Assembly (NCBI GenBank): GCA_947628175.1
Contig: CANQZA010000006.1
Span: forward strand, 1-57,095
DNA length: 57,095 nucleotides
From: an uncultured Clostridia bacterium
GTDB lineage: Bacteria; Bacillota; Clostridia; Oscillospirales; Acutalibacteraceae
Reading direction: 5' to 3'
Both the position numbers and the translations under genes were made by a program. Below the pieces are notes generated by a model. It was not told where the DNA came from. It saw only the letters and a list, made by a program, of their open reading frames with translations, and searched no databases. This document shows positions 6,401 to 13,877 of this stretch, piece after piece (the first letter of the stretch is position 1; every line of letters starts with the position of its first letter).

Positions 6401-8658
6401 TCTGCAAACGGCTCCACTGCGCCCCAAAATGTTTTGAGTGATCCGTTCAGCCTGTTCCAGTCAATTTCATTATTCATATCTGTAAGAATAGAGATCAACT
6501 GCGGTAATGCGTCTCCGATAGTCCATTGTGCAACAGGCTTTAAAAATTCTTCGTAAAAGTCCATGAGCGCAGTCCATGCAAACTGCGCCGGTTTTTGCAG
6601 AGATGTAAAAAATGCCTCTAAATAGCTGTTTAATTTGTTCCAGTCAATTCCGTTGAGCAGATCGTTTGTGATATTAAAAAATCTAGGAAGCCCTGCTTCG
6701 TCAGAAAGTACCCAGTCTCCCATAGGTTTTAAAAAGTTATTCCAGAAATCCTTAATTGTATCCCAGTTAAACGCAGACAATTTAGAAAATCCGTCGCTCC
6801 AAAGGCGTTTTATAGCGTCCGTTGTTGGTTCTGCCGCTTTTGCAAGACGTTTAAACACATCAGAAATGTTATCTGCAAGCATATTTGCCCTGTTTTCCAT
6901 CTCCGAAAATGCCTTGTCCCATACCTTTTGATAGTTGGATAATGCTTCATCAAGCGCCTTGTTGAGTTCTGGCATTGTGCCAATATCAGCGCTTACATTT
7001 ACAGAAGCGTCTGCGTCACTCAATGCGGGCTGTTCGGATAACTGGTTCAGTTCGTCAAACGGAAGGACGGACAAAGTTTTTTCAAGTTTCTTTGCGTTGT
7101 CTGCTGCGTCCGAAATGCCCTCTGCCGCTTCATCTGACTCGTCCGCAAGTTCTCCCATATCAAAAGCAGAACCGCCAACGGATGAACTGAAATCTGAAAG
7201 CTGTATGCCAAGCAGTTTTGCCATCCATGCAAACAATCTTTGCAAAGAAATGACGAATGCATTTATATAAGGAAGTGTTTTGGACACTATCGGCAAAAAC
7301 AAAGAGCCTATTGTCCTTGAAAGAGAAGAAAAGTTTGCCTGCAATAAACGCAGCTGATTGGCCGGCTGCGAAATTGTATTGGCCAGATCGCCCCAAGCGT
7401 ATTGCGTACTGTTCAGTAATACAATCGTTCTTAAAATAGCCTTGTCCTGTTGTCCAAGTTTAGATATAGTTTTATCTATTCCAAGATTGTATAATTCTTG
7501 CTGGAGATTTGTGTTTCTGATATTGACGCCGTATTTGTCAAGTGTACGGCTCATGCCGACCATCCCGGACGCCATATCCTGCCATACATCTTCAAATTCA
7601 AGGTTTCTAACAGAAGCCAAATCTGCCCCTATCATTGTCAGGGCGTTCGACAGTTTTAAAGACTGTTCAGAAGCCGCCCCCATTGAGGACGCCATCTGCG
7701 CAAACGTAGACTGGTACTGCAATACCTTGTCCGGGTCAAGGCCGAGGCTTGCTGTTGAAACTCTGGTCAAATCCCCGGTTTCGGATATGTTAAAACCGGT
7801 GAGTTTCTTCGACAGTTCTCTTGCTCTTTGCTGGAAAGAGTTTGCATAAGCCTCGGCTGATGCAAATCCATAGTTTTTCCATGCATCCACATCTGTCCTG
7901 TTTGCAACTTGCCCGAAAGAGGCATAAAAGTAGTTTAAAGTCTCGATATAATCAGAGGCAGATTCAAAAGATCTCCCAAGTGCCCTTATGCCCCTTGTGA
8001 TCGTGAAATATCCGGCGTATAATTTTGCGATACTGGAAGTTAAGCTATTTGTGCTTTTCTTTGCCTTATCAACCTTGCTCGTGTATGAGCCTATTCCACC
8101 CGTAAGCGCTTTTGTTGCGTTTGTGACATTCGCTCCATTTCTCGAAAGGTTTGCCATTGCGTTTGTCATGTTTATAACATTTTGACTTACGCTGGGTGCC
8201 TTTGAAAGAGTTGCCATCATGTCCTTTAACGCAACTGAAAGATTTTTAATGTTAGGAATTGCGTTTGTGGCGCCTTTTCCTCCAAGTTTAGATATGGAAG
8301 AAACAATGTCTGTAAGTCCTCCTGTATCAAACTTTATGCCGCCAACATTATTCATTTCCGCAACAAGCGCAGACAGCAAGCTCGTGAGTTTTGGTATGTT
8401 CTGCTCTGCCTGTGTTGCGGATTTCCCGCCAAGCCTAGTTATGGCGTTGAGCATATTGGTTATTGGCTTTGGGTCAAATTTGATGTTTCCAAGCCTATTA
8501 AGCCCATTGGAAAGATCATAAAATTTTGTCGTATCTATCCCATTAACGGATGTAGACAATCTATCAAGTGTTCTTACAAGTCTGTCAATTCCACTTACTG
8601 CTTTTGAAGCGTCACTTGAAACTTCTAATGATAATCTGTCAATTGTATTATCTGCCAT
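3439..8658 (-). CDS. Tail tape measure protein, 1739 aa
   Basis: This is by far the largest gene and the last of the late operon, as expected for a siphovirus tape measure, which sets tail length and is ejected with the DNA. Residues 1-200 hold several approximate repeats built on the pattern LGG..A...IP.L..L...M. The middle is helical with hydrophobic stretches that could insert in a membrane (AVKYVAIAGGIVGLIAAL near 840, and ALIAAGIAAVGTAIFAAF near 1010). The C-terminus has SVVGVGDVPEVVLPL, typical of tape measures. I use ATG 8658 with GGAGG nine bases upstream; the TTG at 8667 lies directly on that site. One of three related RNA elements (8684-8716) sits just upstream. Confidence 0.93.
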   Translation of the reverse strand: MADNTIDRLSLEVSSDASKAVSGIDRLVRTLDRLSTSVNGIDTTKFYDLSNGLNRLGNIKFDPKPITNMLNAITRLGGKSATQAEQNIPKLTSLLSALVAEMNNVGGIKFDTGGLTDIVSSISKLGGKGATNAIPNIKNLSVALKDMMATLSKAPSVSQNVINMTNAMANLSRNGANVTNATKALTGGIGSYTSKVDKAKKSTNSLTSSIAKLYAGYFTITRGIRALGRSFESASDYIETLNYFYASFGQVANRTDVDAWKNYGFASAEAYANSFQQRARELSKKLTGFNISETGDLTRVSTASLGLDPDKVLQYQSTFAQMASSMGAASEQSLKLSNALTMIGADLASVRNLEFEDVWQDMASGMVGMSRTLDKYGVNIRNTNLQQELYNLGIDKTISKLGQQDKAILRTIVLLNSTQYAWGDLANTISQPANQLRLLQANFSSLSRTIGSLFLPIVSKTLPYINAFVISLQRLFAWMAKLLGIQLSDFSSSVGGSAFDMGELADESDEAAEGISDAADNAKKLEKTLSVLPFDELNQLSEQPALSDADASVNVSADIGTMPELNKALDEALSNYQKVWDKAFSEMENRANMLADNISDVFKRLAKAAEPTTDAIKRLWSDGFSKLSAFNWDTIKDFWNNFLKPMGDWVLSDEAGLPRFFNITNDLLNGIDWNKLNSYLEAFFTSLQKPAQFAWTALMDFYEEFLKPVAQWTIGDALPQLISILTDMNNEIDWNRLNGSLKTFWGAVEPFAESIGEGLIDFFRDLSKVGIKFINKIPDGLDGISSALKKIKPKTVENIGYSLGIVATGLIAFKGLSSVSNILTKISSALSGWNALKSTFSWLGAVKYVAIAGGIVGLIAALDKFGYIDVDWGSIGSALSNIVETAAKFTAGIIQGVLNFADGLLTAFGPVISGAINLASSALSGFFGILSSIPSEVISGITTALLSFFAAWGAYQVAVKIGEVVNHLSNFRNAFLLLGQVGFEGIKEAIGGFFSSLAAHPYALIAAGIAAVGTAIFAAFTNAKKKVDEMITANVGESIKQSLTNPGGTPIEEVAGRFSGALDSAASGFTKINESSSQLDTANKNIEDTWTEIQRIETAMDSGVLSVEEGKKQLDDLFGQLATLTETKFQNMETTILAAYGEGGALHAAMKALGVDVEGAIDTVIEYGYRNQQEAKRISEEMQKYDYGTPKYKELEKQLIEVAKGYDDFSKATSDFSYEIGQIAESIDYSAIVFDDGTVDKEAVQRYANQVKDSLQNYNNNLDEAAKTISAKWDEIYRSPTATEEEKKEAKENLDVIPRAIEELKSNAQQKATEFTDMMQADFVGGVNKVIDQAAKDWEKMSWDEKILSGFQSKDEYVQNAVKQWKTNTIDPLSESIEEIIGGIGIKGAGWSSDAAKNIIDGLFDTITTYSYEGVSTDNIKMKDDVNSVINKALSDVGAIAIDAGKTVPQGFGKGIEREMSSALYAAKSLGTGALGETREAIDSHSPSKEYEKIGKDVVLGFNLGITKNTSLTTTALSQWLSDAKKVFSGSNTEFKNFGENIFKNFKDGIDGMKSQISNSAQGIINAVANTFSGINNDMYNYGRNAAQSFANGFSSVHIPTPHLYISRWNYNDLGNGNRVEIPEFDVDWYKTGGFFGSPSVVGVGDVPEVVLPLENQKVMRMIGESITSQMPNGFVDNKALQGAVAAGYSMAMMNNQQPINVNCYAELKMENDEALARAVARGQRSLDYRYNPTPKYGY

Positions 8659-8683
8659 AAAAAACAACCTCCAAACTTTTTGA

Positions 8684-8716
8684 GGTCAGCGACTATCACC
8701 CATTTTGATAGCCGGT
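8684..8716 (-). promoter_or_regulatory. Conserved RNA hairpin element, copy A (tape measure leader)
   Basis: On the minus strand: ACCGG, CUAUC, loop AAAAUGGGU, GAUAG, then UCGCUGACC. The stem extends outward by the GG of ACCGG pairing with UC. It ends 26 nt before the ATG and just 5' of the ribosome-binding site. Related copies precede the tail tube gene (10930-10963) and the capsid gene (22846-22878), with conserved ends and complementary changes in the stem. Confidence 0.7.
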
Positions 8717-8755
8717 AAAAAGCATAAAAAGAACACCCTAGAATCTAGGGTGTTC
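8716..8755 (-). terminator. Terminator of the DUF2335 gene pair
   Basis: A long perfect inverted repeat (GAACACCCTAGA and its complement, 8731-8755) is followed on the minus strand by TTTTTATGCTTTTT. Confidence 0.8.
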
Positions 8756-8774
8756 CGACTTACATATTTGTTTA

Positions 8775-9242
8775 TTATTTTTCTTTTTCTCTATTACTTC
8801 TTGTATTTTTAATGAACGCGCCGGTAATGGAGGCGATCCCAGTAACGCCAAGAAAAGCTGCCGCTATTGCTCCCGCTTGACTTGGAACAAAAAGCACCAT
8901 AGCCAAAGAAACTCCAAGGCATCCCAATCCCATTAGAAAGGCAAATATTACTCCCAATAAGCTGTCCCTATCCTCTGCATGAACCATTTTCTTTTCCATT
9001 TCTTGGCGATGCTCGGACTGCTTTTCTGCCATTCTAATTATTCTATCCGCTGATCCTGGAAGAATTTCCTCAAATCCCCTCAAAATATCTGGATGTGGAA
9101 TCGGGCCGCTGTATCTCTGTGAAACTATACCAACAACCTTTATTTCTTCAGCGGGCTTATCCTCGCCAACTGGCAAAACTTCCGGCGTATCTGTTTTTTC
9201 TTCTAAAATCTTTGGCTGCTCTGGTGATTGAATTTCCGACAT
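8775..9242 (-). CDS. DUF2335 family membrane protein
   Basis: Residues 40-85 carry the DUF2335 signature (YSGPIPHPDILRGFEEILPG then IIRMAEKQSEHRQEMEKK). Two transmembrane segments follow (about 95-117 and 120-140) and a basic tail. The family is widespread in phages and bacteria but has no firm function. It overlaps a small upstream gene by 86 bp and forms with it an independent unit with its own promoter and terminator, inserted between the tail chaperones and the tape measure. That suggests expression separate from the late operon, perhaps in the lysogen. Confidence 0.8.
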   Translation of the reverse strand: MSEIQSPEQPKILEEKTDTPEVLPVGEDKPAEEIKVVGIVSQRYSGPIPHPDILRGFEEILPGSADRIIRMAEKQSEHRQEMEKKMVHAEDRDSLLGVIFAFLMGLGCLGVSLAMVLFVPSQAGAIAAAFLGVTGIASITGAFIKNTRSNREKEK

Positions 9243-9393
9243 TTTCCCAATCGCCCCTCAGTGCCTCATAATCTCTCTCCCATTCATTTGAGAGATCGGG
9301 CCAATCTTTTGTATTGTACAATTTTAATCCACGTTTGTATGCTTTCAGGAAGTTATTACCCGCTTTCAGCCTCGACTTTTGTTCATTTCTCAT
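9157..9393 (-). CDS. Small basic protein overlapping the DUF2335 gene
   Basis: 78 aa; ATG 9393 follows AAAGGGAG. It is rich in Lys and Arg (SRLKAGNNFLKAYKRGLKLY). The final 28 codons overlap the start of the DUF2335 gene in another frame. The frame is supported mainly by the good ribosome-binding site and promoter. Function is not recognised. Confidence 0.55.
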   Translation of the reverse strand: MRNEQKSRLKAGNNFLKAYKRGLKLYNTKDWPDLSNEWERDYEALRGDWENVGNSITRAAKDFRRKNRYAGSFASWRG

Positions 9394-9431
9394 ACGAGCA
9401 CTCCCTTTCTGTGATTTTGAGTGGTTTAATC

Positions 9432-9460
9432 ATTTTAATACATTTTTTGAAAAAATGCAA
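9432..9460 (-). promoter_or_regulatory. Promoter of the DUF2335 unit
   Basis: TTGCAT (9455-9460), 17-nt spacer, TAAAAT (9432-9437) on the minus strand, placed right after a terminator within the tail operon. Confidence 0.65.
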
Positions 9461-9473
9461 GTTTTTTTTAATG

Positions 9474-9515
9474 TTTTTAAAAGGACGGACAGGCTGTGAC
9501 ACCTATCCGTCCTGC
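9474..9515 (-). terminator. Terminator after the tail chaperone frames
   Basis: Stem GGACGGACAGG/CCTATCCGTCC (9483-9493 and 9502-9512) with T-runs on both sides, so it may work in both directions. On the minus strand it overlaps the end of the second chaperone frame. Confidence 0.75.
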
Positions 9516-9988
9516 TTTTTGTCAACTCCAAGCGCCGCCCTTGCAGACAAATCAAGTTTTTGCAATTCTTTGATTTGCAAATCCGCAAGTTCGTCCGGAG
9601 ACAATTTGGAAATATCAACAGGTTGTTCTGTTTCTAACGGATTTTCCGGATATTTTGCTCTTTTATTAAAAGAGCTAACAATAGCCGCCCTGTTAAAAAT
9701 CCCATGAATCCAGGACTGATATTCCATCAATTTCATTTCATATTCTTTTTCTCTTTTGTACTTTTCTAATCTTTCTTGTATATCTGCCAGTGTAGAATGT
9801 AAAAATTCTTTTTTTGTCATTCCGCACATTACAGCGTTTCTATAGACATCTTTCAGTATTATTTCCCGGAAGGTTTTTTGTGATCCTGTGGTCTTTTTAA
9901 TGATTTCTGGGCTGTCTGTCCTGCCCCCAGAACCTTCGACAGACCTGTCTTGTCGAAAAAAACATCTTCTCCCATCTGCTCTACGCAA
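9503..9988 (-). CDS. Tail assembly chaperone, frameshift-extension frame (T-like)
   Basis: This open frame lies in the -1 frame relative to the upstream chaperone gene and overlaps it over 9859-9988. This is the standard arrangement for the G/GT pair of siphoviruses, where a few percent of ribosomes slip back one base to make a fusion that binds the tape measure. The frame has no good start of its own: TTG 9988 lacks a ribosome-binding site. So it is probably made only as the fusion. The useful part begins near 9880 and includes YQSWIHGIFNRAAIV and a helical C-terminus. The slip site is not a textbook heptamer; C AAA AAA C at 9873-9880 is the best A-run. Confidence 0.7.
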   Translation of the reverse strand: MRRADGRRCFFRQDRSVEGSGGRTDSPEIIKKTTGSQKTFREIILKDVYRNAVMCGMTKKEFLHSTLADIQERLEKYKREKEYEMKLMEYQSWIHGIFNRAAIVSSFNKRAKYPENPLETEQPVDISKLSPDELADLQIKELQKLDLSARAALGVDKKQDG

Positions 9989-10371
9989 ATAAACATCAGA
10001 TCAAAAAAGTTTCCGGTTCCATCATCTTTGTGATCTTCAAAATACTGACGTACAAGCTCCTTTGCTTCTGCTTTTGTTGTGACTTTTCCGTCGCCTTCTG
10101 GGCCGTGATGTTCAAGTAGACCCGCATAAAATACTGTCAGCGCCGTTTGCGGAAGGTTACTGATACCGGAGATACTATTTTTAAGCAAAGCCTGTCTTAC
10201 GGCGATTTTCTGCTCTTCTGACATTCCTTCTGTCAATTCTTCCGCATTTGACGTTCCAAACGCCTTTCCGAAAAAATCAATAAGGGCCTCGGTGCAATCC
10301 CCATACAGAGACGCCTCGACCGTGTATTCCAATTTGTAATCTTTCCCGCCGATAGGTAAAATCTTATACAT
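9859..10371 (-). CDS. Tail assembly chaperone (G-like)
   Basis: 170 aa, directly after the major tail protein and before the tape measure, the fixed position of this gene. It begins MYKILPIGGKDYKLEYTVEA, then an acidic helical body with LTVFYAGLLEHHGPEGDG and ARELVRQYFEDH-like helices, as in GTA-type and HK97-type chaperones. It binds and keeps the tape measure soluble while the tube grows. The last 40 codons overlap the -1 frame extension. Confidence 0.8.
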   Translation of the reverse strand: MYKILPIGGKDYKLEYTVEASLYGDCTEALIDFFGKAFGTSNAEELTEGMSEEQKIAVRQALLKNSISGISNLPQTALTVFYAGLLEHHGPEGDGKVTTKAEAKELVRQYFEDHKDDGTGNFFDLMFICVEQMGEDVFFDKTGLSKVLGAGQTAQKSLKRPQDHKKPSGK

Positions 10372-10400
10372 AAAAATGCCTCCCTTTATTTTTTGAATGA

Positions 10401-10898
10401 TTATTCTTCTGCGTCAACAGGTTTAACAACGCCTTCGCTCGAAAAGCCGATGTACTCATCAAGTGCAAGTGTAAGCTCACAGACAAGCAGTTCGTTCTGC
10501 CCGATTTCCGGCATGGGAATTTGTCCGCCCGGCTGTGCGACAATAAAAAATGCGGATTTGAGATTTTTACTCCAAACCTCAAACCAGGTGCGATGTCCTT
10601 CTGCAAGTCCTTCAGCGGCTTCTGTAAGCATTTTTTGATATATCGTCGCTGTTTCGTCCGTAAGGTTAAAGGAAAGTGTCCATTCACCGCCCGTATCTGC
10701 TCTGCCTGCGATTGTTCTTGTTACCTCATCCTCCAATGCAGAAGCGTCAATGGTTTCTGTTGACAGTTCAATTCCGCCGATGGAATTTACTCTCGGAAGA
10801 TTGGTAAATGTTAATGGCTTTGTACCTGTACTTGTTTCAACCCCATATCCGAGTAACATACCAAGTGTGCTAATGCCAGCAAGAGTCGCTTTTGCCAT
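10401..10898 (-). CDS. Major tail tube protein
   Basis: 165 aa starting MAKATLAGISTLGMLLGYGV, with the tail-tube pattern of GIELSTETIDASALED, then GEWTLSFNLTDE and a C-terminal beta strand pair ending in LVCELTLALDEYIGFSSEG. Rings of this protein stack into the tail tube. AAAGGAG precedes the ATG, and a copy of the conserved RNA hairpin lies 31 nt upstream (10930-10963). Gene order (tube, chaperones, tape measure) supports the call. Confidence 0.85.
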   Translation of the reverse strand: MAKATLAGISTLGMLLGYGVETSTGTKPLTFTNLPRVNSIGGIELSTETIDASALEDEVTRTIAGRADTGGEWTLSFNLTDETATIYQKMLTEAAEGLAEGHRTWFEVWSKNLKSAFFIVAQPGGQIPMPEIGQNELLVCELTLALDEYIGFSSEGVVKPVDAEE

Positions 10899-10929
10899 CT
10901 TGTAACTCCTTTCTACCGCTATCTCATGC

Positions 10930-10963
10930 GGTCAGCGGCACAACTCATTTTTGTCGCGCCGGT
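10930..10963 (-). promoter_or_regulatory. Conserved RNA hairpin element, copy B (tail tube leader)
   Basis: On the minus strand: ACCGG, CGCGA, loop CAAAAAUGAG, UUGUG, then CCGCUGACC. Stem pairs are C-G, G-U, C-G, G-U and A-U, so the sequence differs from copies A and C while pairing is kept. The flanks ACCGG and CGCUGACC are identical to the other copies. Confidence 0.7.
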
Positions 10964-10999
10964 TAATAATAAAAACGCCCCTGTCCGGAGCGAATTTAC

Positions 11000-11680
11000 T
11001 CAATCATTTTTTGTGCTTGTGTTGATTTTTGTTTTGATAAATTCCTCAATTTGTGGAAATTTCCAATAGTAATTTATCAAACTTCCGATAAGTGACATAA
11101 GATCGTCAATTTTTTTGTTTTGTTCATCTGTGAGGTTTTTTCTAAAACTTTCAAACCTGTTTTTCTTGTGTTTATCAATCATTCCCTGTGTGTCTGTTCC
11201 AAACAAAACCTCATAAATTAAATCTGAGTATATATTTGGAATGTCGCATCCATGCACCGCCATTATAAATTTTTCGATTTGTTCATTTTCGGATTTCAAA
11301 TCCTCCAATTCTTTTTCCGAATCGTCTTTTTTGAAATCTGCACTAATCATTTCGTGAAATGCATTTGCAATGTTTTCACTAATTGCAAGCTTTTTGCGTT
11401 TTTCTTCTTCCAGATCTCCTTCAATGCCGAATTTATCAACAAATCCCTTGATTTTTTCAATATCAACAAAAGAAAACCATTCTCCACCAATAGAAAAATC
11501 AGAAAAAATTTTATGAAGAAGACATTCAACACTGAAAGGATTTGAAATGTATTCACTTTTGTAAATTTCTTTTATGCCGGGGCATGCACACGCCAAAGCG
11601 GCGCGTCGGTTACTCACGTTATTGCTAACGCCTATTTTGAAATTTCCTTGATATTCAAATACATAAACTCGCTTTAGCAA
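11000..11680 (-). CDS. GIY-YIG family (T5orf172/MUG113-like) protein
   Basis: I use TTG 11680, seven bases after GGGAGG, giving 226 residues. The N-terminal 80 residues match the GIY-YIG fold in the T5orf172 group: VYVFEYQGNFKIGVSNN, an Arg-containing helix (NRRAALAC), and a GEWFSF end. The rest is acidic, Lys-rich and helical. Such proteins are nucleases or nuclease-derived DNA-binding proteins, and phages often carry them as free-standing genes. The canonical first Tyr motif is changed to VYVFEY/FKIG. It is lodged between holin and tail tube genes, which suggests a late insertion. Confidence 0.65.
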   Translation of the reverse strand: MLKRVYVFEYQGNFKIGVSNNVSNRRAALACACPGIKEIYKSEYISNPFSVECLLHKIFSDFSIGGEWFSFVDIEKIKGFVDKFGIEGDLEEEKRKKLAISENIANAFHEMISADFKKDDSEKELEDLKSENEQIEKFIMAVHGCDIPNIYSDLIYEVLFGTDTQGMIDKHKKNRFESFRKNLTDEQNKKIDDLMSLIGSLINYYWKFPQIEEFIKTKINTSTKND

Positions 11681-11708
11681 AACGCCGCCTCCCTTCTGTT
11701 TTTTTGCA

Positions 11709-11918
11709 TTACTCTGTTTTCTTTTCCACTTCCGGCAATCCTGCAATGCTTGTAAGCAAAGACAAGACGCCGGCCAACACAGAGGCGGATGCTACCATCT
11801 TCCAGTCCACCGCCCCCATGACTGCCGCCGTGCCGATCGTGGCAACTGCTGTTTGGGCGATTGTTTTAATCGCTCTGATTCCGGCCGCTTTCAGCCATTG
11901 TTTAAAGTTCTGTTTCAT
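11709..11918 (-). CDS. Holin, phage r1t-like
   Basis: 69 aa from ATG 11918 behind GAAAGGAAG. It starts MKQNFKQWLKAAGIRAIKT and has two hydrophobic segments (about 18-35 and 38-57) separated by the short turn VDWK, with an acidic/basic tail, which matches the r1t holin family. It would form the membrane lesion that ends infection. Unusually, it sits among tail genes, and no endolysin gene follows it. Confidence 0.75.
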   Translation of the reverse strand: MKQNFKQWLKAAGIRAIKTIAQTAVATIGTAAVMGAVDWKMVASASVLAGVLSLLTSIAGLPEVEKKTE

Positions 11919-12071
11919 ATTTCTCACTTCCTTTCGCACAAAAATAAGAGACGGCTTACGCTGTCTCCCTGACTTCATGTATCTGCAATCCGCATATGCG
12001 GTTATTGCCTGTTGATTTATTGAAATATCAGTTGAAGTATTAGTTAATTTATTGAAGTATTAGTTGTTGTA

Positions 12072-12473
12072 TTATTCTCCTAAAAGCTGTCCTGTGTAGA
12101 CACGGCTATAACGGCTCGCAAGCCGCACAATGCTTTCGTCAATGTTTTCTACAAGCCCCTGATATGTACGCCGAAATCCCATGTCGGTCATTACCTGATG
12201 ACTCACACTGTCAAGGCTGTAAACCTTGTCCAGTTTCTTTTGACCGTCTGCAAAGCTCTCGATCTGAAACGATGGCGTGATAGCGCACTCATCACCGGCT
12301 AAATCTCCGCTTGTCTGTGGACCACCCATGTATGCCATTCTCATATACGGAAATGAGGACGGCACACGGCTCATATCCATTGACAAGTTATTTCCAACGT
12401 CCGTGTTTGCCTTGGCGTATGCGCTCCACCGCTCAAACACTTTCAAGGCCGGATTTTCAATTACTGTCGGCAT
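12072..12473 (-). CDS. Probable tail terminator/completion protein
   Basis: 133 aa. It follows the HK97 gp10-like gene and precedes the tail tube, where siphoviruses keep the tail terminator. The sequence (MPTVIENPALKVFERWSAYA then ITPSFQIESFADGQKKLDKV) fits the alpha/beta size and style of gpU/gp17-type terminators, but the assignment rests chiefly on position. Confidence 0.55.
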   Translation of the reverse strand: MPTVIENPALKVFERWSAYAKANTDVGNNLSMDMSRVPSSFPYMRMAYMGGPQTSGDLAGDECAITPSFQIESFADGQKKLDKVYSLDSVSHQVMTDMGFRRTYQGLVENIDESIVRLASRYSRVYTGQLLGE

Positions 12474-12482
12474 TGTATGTTA

Positions 12483-12725
12483 TCACCTCGCAAATGAGTT
12501 TTGAGTTGCATGTGTATGGTTTTGATTTAAGGCTGTTATATCTGAACAAATTGGACTTCCATCTATAAGAGCGTTGTTGCGATAATTTGGAATTGTGTAA
12601 TTTGTCCTTTTCCCATCCTCGTATCCTCCGTCATATGCTTTTTGTATATACTCTTCAAACTCGTCTTTTTTAAGTTTTATATAGCCGTCTTTATCCTCGA
12701 AAACAGAAATAACGATTGGTTTCAT
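12483..12725 (-). CDS. Hypothetical phage protein, 80 aa
   Basis: Start at ATG 12725 follows GGAGGAGC and overlaps the stop of the upstream gene by ATGA. A charged N-terminal half (KDGYIKLKKDEFEEYIQKAY) looks like a short strand plus helix. It belongs to the tail-joining cluster; no function recognised. Confidence 0.65.
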   Translation of the reverse strand: MKPIVISVFEDKDGYIKLKKDEFEEYIQKAYDGGYEDGKRTNYTIPNYRNNALIDGSPICSDITALNQNHTHATQNSFAR

Positions 12726-12955
12726 TCTTGCTCCTCCACTTCCTCAACTTCAATGCAAAGCATTTCCTTTAGGTTCTTTCTCTGTTCCGGCGTTGGCATG
12801 ACAAAATCCGAATCATCAATCGCATTAAGAACATGCATTCCGCAAAAGAAAATTTTTGCCTTTACTTTTGGTACCTTAATTTCCGCACGTTTAAACGATT
12901 TTATTTGCTCGTCTGTTAGTTCATTCAAGCAGATTGTTCCGCCAATATTTTCCAT
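12722..12955 (-). CDS. Hypothetical phage protein, 77 aa
   Basis: Acidic small protein overlapping the next gene by four bases. It contains ELTDEQIKSFKRAEIKVPKV, reminiscent of small tail-region proteins. Ribosome-binding site GGGAGG is close upstream. Function unknown. Confidence 0.65.
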   Translation of the reverse strand: MENIGGTICLNELTDEQIKSFKRAEIKVPKVKAKIFFCGMHVLNAIDDSDFVMPTPEQRKNLKEMLCIEVEEVEEQE

Positions 12956-12969
12956 TCTCGTTCCTCCCT

Positions 12970-13485
12970 TTAACTCTGAAACACTTGCCTTGCGATTTCC
13001 CGTATACGCCTTTGTATCTCCACAGCGGCAGAATAAACCGGCATTGTAGCTTCAGTACCGTGGGACATGACGCTTTCGCCGGTATCTGCCGTGTAAAACC
13101 AAAAATCATTTGCGCCCTGTCCCTTCCCATAGGAACCGATGGTGTAGCCAAGTTCCTGCCCTTTCGGATGTGGACTACTGCCTGCGGCACCGTTGTAGTG
13201 GATGCCAGCCCCGAATTCAATCCATAAAATGGTTTTTCCTTCCACCACCAAAACCGCCTGCGAATAACTCCCGAAAGAGTTTATCCGAATGTAGGTGTTG
13301 TGGTTCTTATCAGAGTCTCCTTGCGCCGCAGAAATGCGCTGGTCTATCACCGGTATCCCAACTTCCGCCAGCCGCCGCACAAACTCGTCATTTTTGCTGA
13401 TAAGCCTCTGCTTGTACCGCTCCACCTCGTCAATCGCCTTTTGGATTGAATCCACGGACAGGTTAAAGCTGATTTTCTTTGCCAT
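12970..13485 (-). CDS. HK97 gp10-like head-tail joining protein
   Basis: 171 aa. It opens with an amphipathic helix (SFNLSVDSIQKAIDEVERYK) and has the gp10 signature near the middle: ILWIEFGAGIHYNG, with GSYGKG and a C-terminal helix (AAVEIQRRIREIARQVF). This family forms the neck or tail-joining ring. It abuts the upstream adaptor gene with a one-base overlap. Confidence 0.75.
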   Translation of the reverse strand: MAKKISFNLSVDSIQKAIDEVERYKQRLISKNDEFVRRLAEVGIPVIDQRISAAQGDSDKNHNTYIRINSFGSYSQAVLVVEGKTILWIEFGAGIHYNGAAGSSPHPKGQELGYTIGSYGKGQGANDFWFYTADTGESVMSHGTEATMPVYSAAVEIQRRIREIARQVFQS

Positions 13486-13877
13486 CAGTGACTTCCCCCA
13501 ATTCTGCTTATGCCGTAGCGGTTGACAATTCCTCGCTGTGTGGCAATAACCTTTTTCAAAACGTAATCCGGCGGCGTGACGGGTGTGTACCCGTCTGGTT
13601 TCATTGAAAGACTGCCATTTTCGTCAATATCCGGTACAACGTCCACCCACAGTACATCGCCCTCTTGTGGTCGAAAATCTTTGTCATAGCTTGTGATGTA
13701 CCGGTCATATGTGGGAACTAAACCCGCCGCGATCTCATCCGGTGTCCCGCTTGTGGCGCTCACCGCTAAAAGTTTCATCACCGGCTTGCTGTACTCATTC
13801 ACCGTGTCCATGCCGTCCTGCTTTTCGGTTATGCTGGCAAACCATATCTTCTGTCTCTGACTCATTGGGCTTCTCAT
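13485..13877 (-). CDS. Head-tail adaptor/connector protein
   Basis: 130 aa; the start overlaps the stop of the XkdX-like gene by ATGA. The C-terminal half shows PQEGDVLWVDVVPDIDENG and VLKKVIATQRGIVNRYGI, a pattern of small beta-barrel stopper or adaptor proteins next to gp10. A second ATG lies five codons in (13865). Assignment is by pattern and by position beside gp10. Confidence 0.55.
   Translation of the reverse strand: MRSPMSQRQKIWFASITEKQDGMDTVNEYSKPVMKLLAVSATSGTPDEIAAGLVPTYDRYITSYDKDFRPQEGDVLWVDVVPDIDENGSLSMKPDGYTPVTPPDYVLKKVIATQRGIVNRYGISRIGGSH

Noticed and set aside
4019-7849. Several long plus-strand frames opposite the tape measure gene
   Set aside because: They mirror the codon pattern of the tape measure gene and lack ribosome-binding sites; no separate gene is needed.
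9987-9988. Independent start for the second chaperone frame
   Set aside because: TTG 9988 has no ribosome-binding site; frameshift expression is the established mechanism for this gene pair.
10364-10763. Alternative frames over the tail tube gene
   Set aside because: They are shadows of the tail tube gene.
8684-10963. Tiny leader ORFs starting at the loop AUG of the conserved hairpins (for example AUG GGU GAU AGU CGC UGA)
   Set aside because: The reading frame to CGCUGA is kept in copies A and C but not in B, while the stem is kept in all three, so structure rather than peptide is the shared feature.
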